Source: Azohydromonas lata NBRC 102462
Lineage (GTDB): Bacteria; Pseudomonadota; Gammaproteobacteria; Burkholderiales; Burkholderiaceae_C
Reading direction: 5' to 3'
Assembly: GCA_945878385.1 (NCBI GenBank)
Contig: CAMCTE010000180.1
Coordinates: 1-5,616, forward strand
Length of the DNA: 5,616 bases
The position numbers were made by a program, and so were the translations under genes. This document shows positions 4,791-5,616 of this stretch, piece after piece. The notes beneath the pieces were generated by a model. That model did no database searches. It worked only from the letters and a program-made list of their open reading frames with translations, and was not told the DNA's origin. The number at the start of each line of letters is the position of its first letter. The stretch's first letter is position 1.

Positions 4791-5616
4791 TCAGGAGGCT
4801 GCGGCCCAGGCCGCCATCAGCCGGTGCAGCCGCCTCCCACCGTCGGTCAGGGCGGCCGGGCCCGGCTGCAGGATGTCGCAGGACTTGATCTCATGGAGTT
4901 GTCCTAGGCGAACCGCCGGCACCTGGCCCCAACCTGGGCGAGCGGCCACGCGTTCGGGACGGAATTTCTTGCCGCACCAGGAGCCGATGATCAGGTCGGG
5001 GCCTCGCCGAACCGGCTCCAGGGGGTCTTGGATCACCCGATTGCGGCCCAGGGACTGACGGCCCAGTTCCGCGAACACATCCTGGCCGCCGGCCAGTTCC
5101 ACCAATTCGGACACCCAGCCAATGGCGCTGATCATGGGCTCGTCCCATTCCTCGAAGTACACCCGTGGCCGGCGCGGCCAGGTGGCGGCCGTGGCCTGCC
5201 ACTGCTGGCGCTCGGCCTGCCAGGCCTGCACCAGGGCCAGGCCCTGTTCGCGCACGCCCATCAGTTGCGCCAGGTCCAGCAGCGTGGTTTCGATCTGCGC
5301 CACGCTGCGCTGGTTGGTGACCCACACATTCAAGCCCGCGCGGATGAGCTTGTCGGCCAGCGCGGCCTGCATGTCGGAAAAGCCGATCACGAGGTCAGGC
5401 TCCAGGGCCATGATGCGGTCGATCTTGCCGTCCAGGAAGGAGGAGATTCGGGGCTTCTCGTGCCGGGCCTGTGGCGGGCGCACCGTGTAGCCGGAGACGC
5501 CCACCAGCCGGTGATCTTGGCCCAACAGATACAGCCACTCGGTGGTTTCCTCGGTCAGCGCCACGATGCGCTGCGGGCCGATGGTGTTCGCACCGAAGGT
5601 GGCGCCGGGGATACGG
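4791..5616 (-). CDS. BtuF-like cobalamin/iron-chelate binding protein (5' end beyond window)
   Basis: The frame is open to the right window edge and gives 274 residues; the real start is outside. It shows the periplasmic-binding-protein fold of COG0614 (BtuF/FecB/FhuD): the strand PQRIVALTEETTEWLYLLG matches the family opening RIVSLxPSxTExLxxLG, followed by LVGVSGYTVRPP, then KIDRIMALEPDLVIGFSD, the central helix region RQQWQATAATWP, and a second lobe with YFEEWDEPMISAIGWVSELVELAGG, DLIIGSWCGKKFRPERV and HEIKSCDILQPGPA. An internal GTG at 5564 would start inside the conserved first strand and is not the true start. The ligand is likely a corrinoid or Fe chelate; which one cannot be told, and whether a signal peptide exists is unknown. 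Cobalamin is relevant to anaerobic bacteriochlorophyll synthesis (BchE), so adjacency to puc may be functional, but it is probably a separate transcription unit. Confidence 0.85.
   Translation of the reverse strand, partial: RIPGATFGANTIGPQRIVALTEETTEWLYLLGQDHRLVGVSGYTVRPPQARHEKPRISSFLDGKIDRIMALEPDLVIGFSDMQAALADKLIRAGLNVWVTNQRSVAQIETTLLDLAQLMGVREQGLALVQAWQAERQQWQATAATWPRRPRVYFEEWDEPMISAIGWVSELVELAGGQDVFAELGRQSLGRNRVIQDPLEPVRRGPDLIIGSWCGKKFRPERVAARPGWGQVPAVRLGQLHEIKSCDILQPGPAALTDGGRRLHRLMAAWAAAS

Noticed and set aside
5562..5564. GTG start for the BtuF-like protein
   Set aside because: It falls within the conserved opening strand (PQRIVALTEETTE), and the frame is open to the window edge, so the gene is partial rather than short.
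1..5616. tRNA, rRNA, CRISPR array, insertion sequence or integrase
   Set aside because: No clover-leaf, direct repeat-spacer pattern, terminal inverted repeat or transposase-like protein was seen; the window is densely filled with the genes listed.

Overview
The window comes from a GC-rich phototrophic proteobacterium. The best fit is a photosynthetic member of the Burkholderiales (Rubrivivax/Rhodoferax-like purple bacteria). The reasons are a peripheral antenna operon pucB-pucA-pucC, an alpha antenna polypeptide with a long Ala/Pro-rich C-terminal tail of the kind known in Rubrivivax gelatinosus LH2, and a TGT-N12-ACA operator pair of the PpsR/CrtJ type. The genus cannot be settled from this window. 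Every gene I can support lies on the minus strand, so the layout is best read from high to low coordinates.

Region 1 (5616 to 4791) is the 3' part of a BtuF-like (COG0614 family) cobalamin/iron-chelate binding protein; its start lies beyond the window edge. Region 2 (4790 to 4634) is a compact control region. It has two PpsR/CrtJ-type palindromes 7 bp apart, the inner one containing a perfect TTGACA -35 box, then a -10 box and a leader of about 65 nt. Region 3 (4633 to 2764) is pucB, pucA, an intercistronic hairpin, and pucC (antenna assembly factor of the MFS/PUCC family). PucA carries Phe44-Leu45 in place of the Tyr44-Trp45 pair that hydrogen-bonds B850 bacteriochlorophylls, which predicts a blue-shifted, low-light B800-820 (LH3-like) antenna. 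Region 4 (2729 to 2394) holds two very small membrane-protein genes that follow one another in the same reading frame, separated by one stop codon.

Region 5 (2249 to 1) is the most unusual part: three translationally coupled PAS-type sensor genes. The first is a hybrid LOV-PAS histidine kinase with a complete flavin-binding cysteine motif. The second is a free-standing photoactive yellow protein (PYP) homologue that keeps the chromophore Cys and the Tyr42/Glu46 pair. The third is a PAS protein cut by the window edge. Two chemically different blue-light photoreceptors (flavin-based LOV and p-coumarate-based PYP) are thus encoded with 4-bp ATGA overlaps directly downstream of a predicted low-light antenna operon.

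Working model (inference): PpsR (redox/light) sets the main puc promoter, PucC and perhaps the two small membrane proteins assist antenna assembly, and the LOV kinase/PYP/PAS module reports blue light to an unidentified response regulator that may tune this or another photosynthesis operon. The 144-bp gap between the small membrane genes and the kinase contains two perfect 12-bp palindromes and only a weak promoter candidate, so the sensor genes may have their own control or may be read through from puc.
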